This document shows, piece after piece, positions 53,286 through 54,087 of a DNA stretch of 54,087 bases; position 1 is the stretch's first letter; the number at the start of each line of letters is the position of its first letter. A model generated the notes under the pieces. It saw nothing but the letters and a program-made list of their open reading frames with translations, searched no databases and had not been told where the DNA came from. Source of the stretch: Eubacteriaceae bacterium (lineage in GTDB: Bacteria; Bacillota; Clostridia; Eubacteriales; Eubacteriaceae); contig JAAYJS010000008.1 in assembly GCA_012522805.1 (NCBI GenBank), positions 1 to 54,087 of the forward strand. The letters are read 5' to 3'. The position numbers and the translations under genes were made by a program.

Positions 53286-54087
53286 GCATTTCTCCATTCT
53301 TCCATGATTGAAGAGATAATCTCTTTGACTGTGGATATCTTGTCGATACGTTCAACGTTAGAACCTGAAAAAAACAAACCTTCTTCTACATCCCCAACTA
53401 CCGCTTTGGATAGCGCATGCGAAATGCAATAGGGTGTGGTTTTCGGATCGCAAACTGAAAGGCATTTGATACAGCGTTTCGGCGGTATTCTTCCAACGTT
53501 CTTTATGTTTTGCACTAAAGGTGTTTGGATGGCCCTTGCCAACATACCTACCGGGCTTTTGATAACAACCAAATCCTTTTGAGTTGCCTTGAGGATAACC
53601 TCCTTAAAGCCTTTACTGGCGTCGCATTCTTCCGTAGCGATAAATCGCGTACCGATTTGAACTCCGCTTGCTCCTAAATCCATGTATTTTTTTAAATCGA
53701 ATCCGTCGAAGGCGGAACCGGCTGCAAAAACCGGAATGGACTCCTTTGCTGTCTTCAGAAAATCGACGATCTCTTTTACAATTGTCGTCGTGCTGCGACC
53801 GGGGTCTGTCATTTCTTCTTCAGAAAAACCCAGATGACCGCCTGCATCACGGCCTTCTACAATGATAAAGTCGGGTTTGCGATTGAATCTTCTGCTCCAA
53901 GCTCGCATGATTAATGCCAAAGCTCGTTGACCCGACACAATGGGCGCGATTGCAATGTCTGCATCCCCCACCAATTTGGGCAAATCCAAGGGCAATCCTG
54001 CCCCCATAATAATGGCGTCTACTTTTGCTTCGACAGCGGATTTGATGTGTTCTTTATAATCTTGAATGGCAGTCATGATGTTGACCC
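53282..54087 (-). CDS. FabK-like / nitronate monooxygenase-family flavoprotein (5' part cut by window edge)
   Basis: FMN-dependent TIM-barrel oxidoreductase of the FabK/2-nitropropane dioxygenase family. The frame is open to the right edge (G-V-N-I-M-T-A-I precedes the first listed Met), so the N-terminus is missing. Visible: IIMGAGLPLDLP, VEGRDAGGHLGF, FAAGSAFDG, G-A-S-G-V-Q-I-G-T-R-F, and an unusual C-terminal cysteine set C-x2-C-x3-C-x7-C (CIKCLSVCDPKTTPYC) that classical FabK lacks. First gene of the visible fab operon, so an enoyl-ACP reductase role is plausible; nitronate oxidation is the alternative. Confidence 0.82.
   Translation of the reverse strand, partial: VNIMTAIQDYKEHIKSAVEAKVDAIIMGAGLPLDLPKLVGDADIAIAPIVSGQRALALIMRAWSRRFNRKPDFIIVEGRDAGGHLGFSEEEMTDPGRSTTTIVKEIVDFLKTAKESIPVFAAGSAFDGFDLKKYMDLGASGVQIGTRFIATEECDASKGFKEVILKATQKDLVVIKSPVGMLARAIQTPLVQNIKNVGRIPPKRCIKCLSVCDPKTTPYCISHALSKAVVGDVEEGLFFSGSNVERIDKISTVKEIISSIMEEWRNA

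Noticed and set aside
1-54087. CRISPR array, insertion sequence or prophage
   Set aside because: No regularly spaced repeats, transposase or phage structural genes were seen; the XRE/S24 regulator and the Xer recombinase stand without phage neighbours.

Overview
This 54 kb window is chromosomal housekeeping DNA from a low-GC Gram-positive bacterium (Bacillota), most likely an anaerobic member of the Clostridia/Tissierellia. The placement rests on indolepyruvate:ferredoxin oxidoreductase (IorAB), a B12-dependent class II ribonucleotide reductase, the MurT/GatD pair, TmcAL, XerC-like and FabK-like proteins, a TPP-riboswitch-controlled thiC, and the rpmF-plsX-acpP-rnc-smc-ftsY-ylxM-ffh-rpsP-khpA-rimM-trmD-rplS-lepB-rbgA-rnhB gene order. 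I see no prophage, insertion sequence or CRISPR array.

Layout. 1-2.9 kb: iorA (cut by the left edge), iorB, a cysteine-rich small protein and plsY. 3-8.2 kb: nrdJ, proB, an unlisted 51-residue membrane peptide and a UgtP/MurG-like glycosyltransferase. 8.3-18 kb: rpsO, pnp, dut (broken), ftsK, rimO, pgsA, cinA and recA. 18-20.4 kb: RNase P RNA, a nucleoside hydrolase and a tyrosine recombinase with a dif-like inverted repeat in front. 20.5-35.5 kb, minus strand: a long ribosome, secretion, chromosome and lipid superoperon behind a consensus promoter, with ackA just upstream. 35.8-38.2 kb: tmcAL, a small two-helix membrane protein and a divergent self-cleaving-type XRE/S24 repressor. 38.3-43.3 kb: murT-gatD-glmM and, divergently, an aminotransferase. 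43.3-48.7 kb: the three-gene AmmeMemoRadiSam cluster, pta, a DsrE-like protein, and thiC behind a TPP riboswitch. 48.8-54 kb: tRNA-Thr, a gene-free stretch, and a fatty acid synthesis operon (FabK-like, fabD, fabG, fabF, fabZ, marR).

How the genes work together. PlsX/PlsY, AcpP, PgsA, the Fab enzymes and the glycosyltransferase cover fatty acid and membrane lipid synthesis. Pta and AckA form the acetate/ATP pathway. Ffh, FtsY, YlxM and LepB cover protein export. Smc, FtsK, Xer and RecA cover chromosome maintenance. RpsO, Pnp, Rnc, RnhB, RNase P, RimM, TrmD, RimO, RbgA and TmcAL cover ribosome, tRNA and RNA metabolism.

The main oddities are four core genes with single lesions (in-frame TAA in dut, ackA and fabD; a one-base frameshift in plsX), an RNase HII-YraN fusion, a GatD lacking the glutaminase Cys and His, the dif-like repeat at xer, mirrored operators between the S24 repressor and a small membrane protein, and the AmmeMemoRadiSam operon. 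I found no wholly new multi-gene system. The best candidates for new biology are the repressor/membrane-peptide pair, the Xer site and the altered MurT/GatD.
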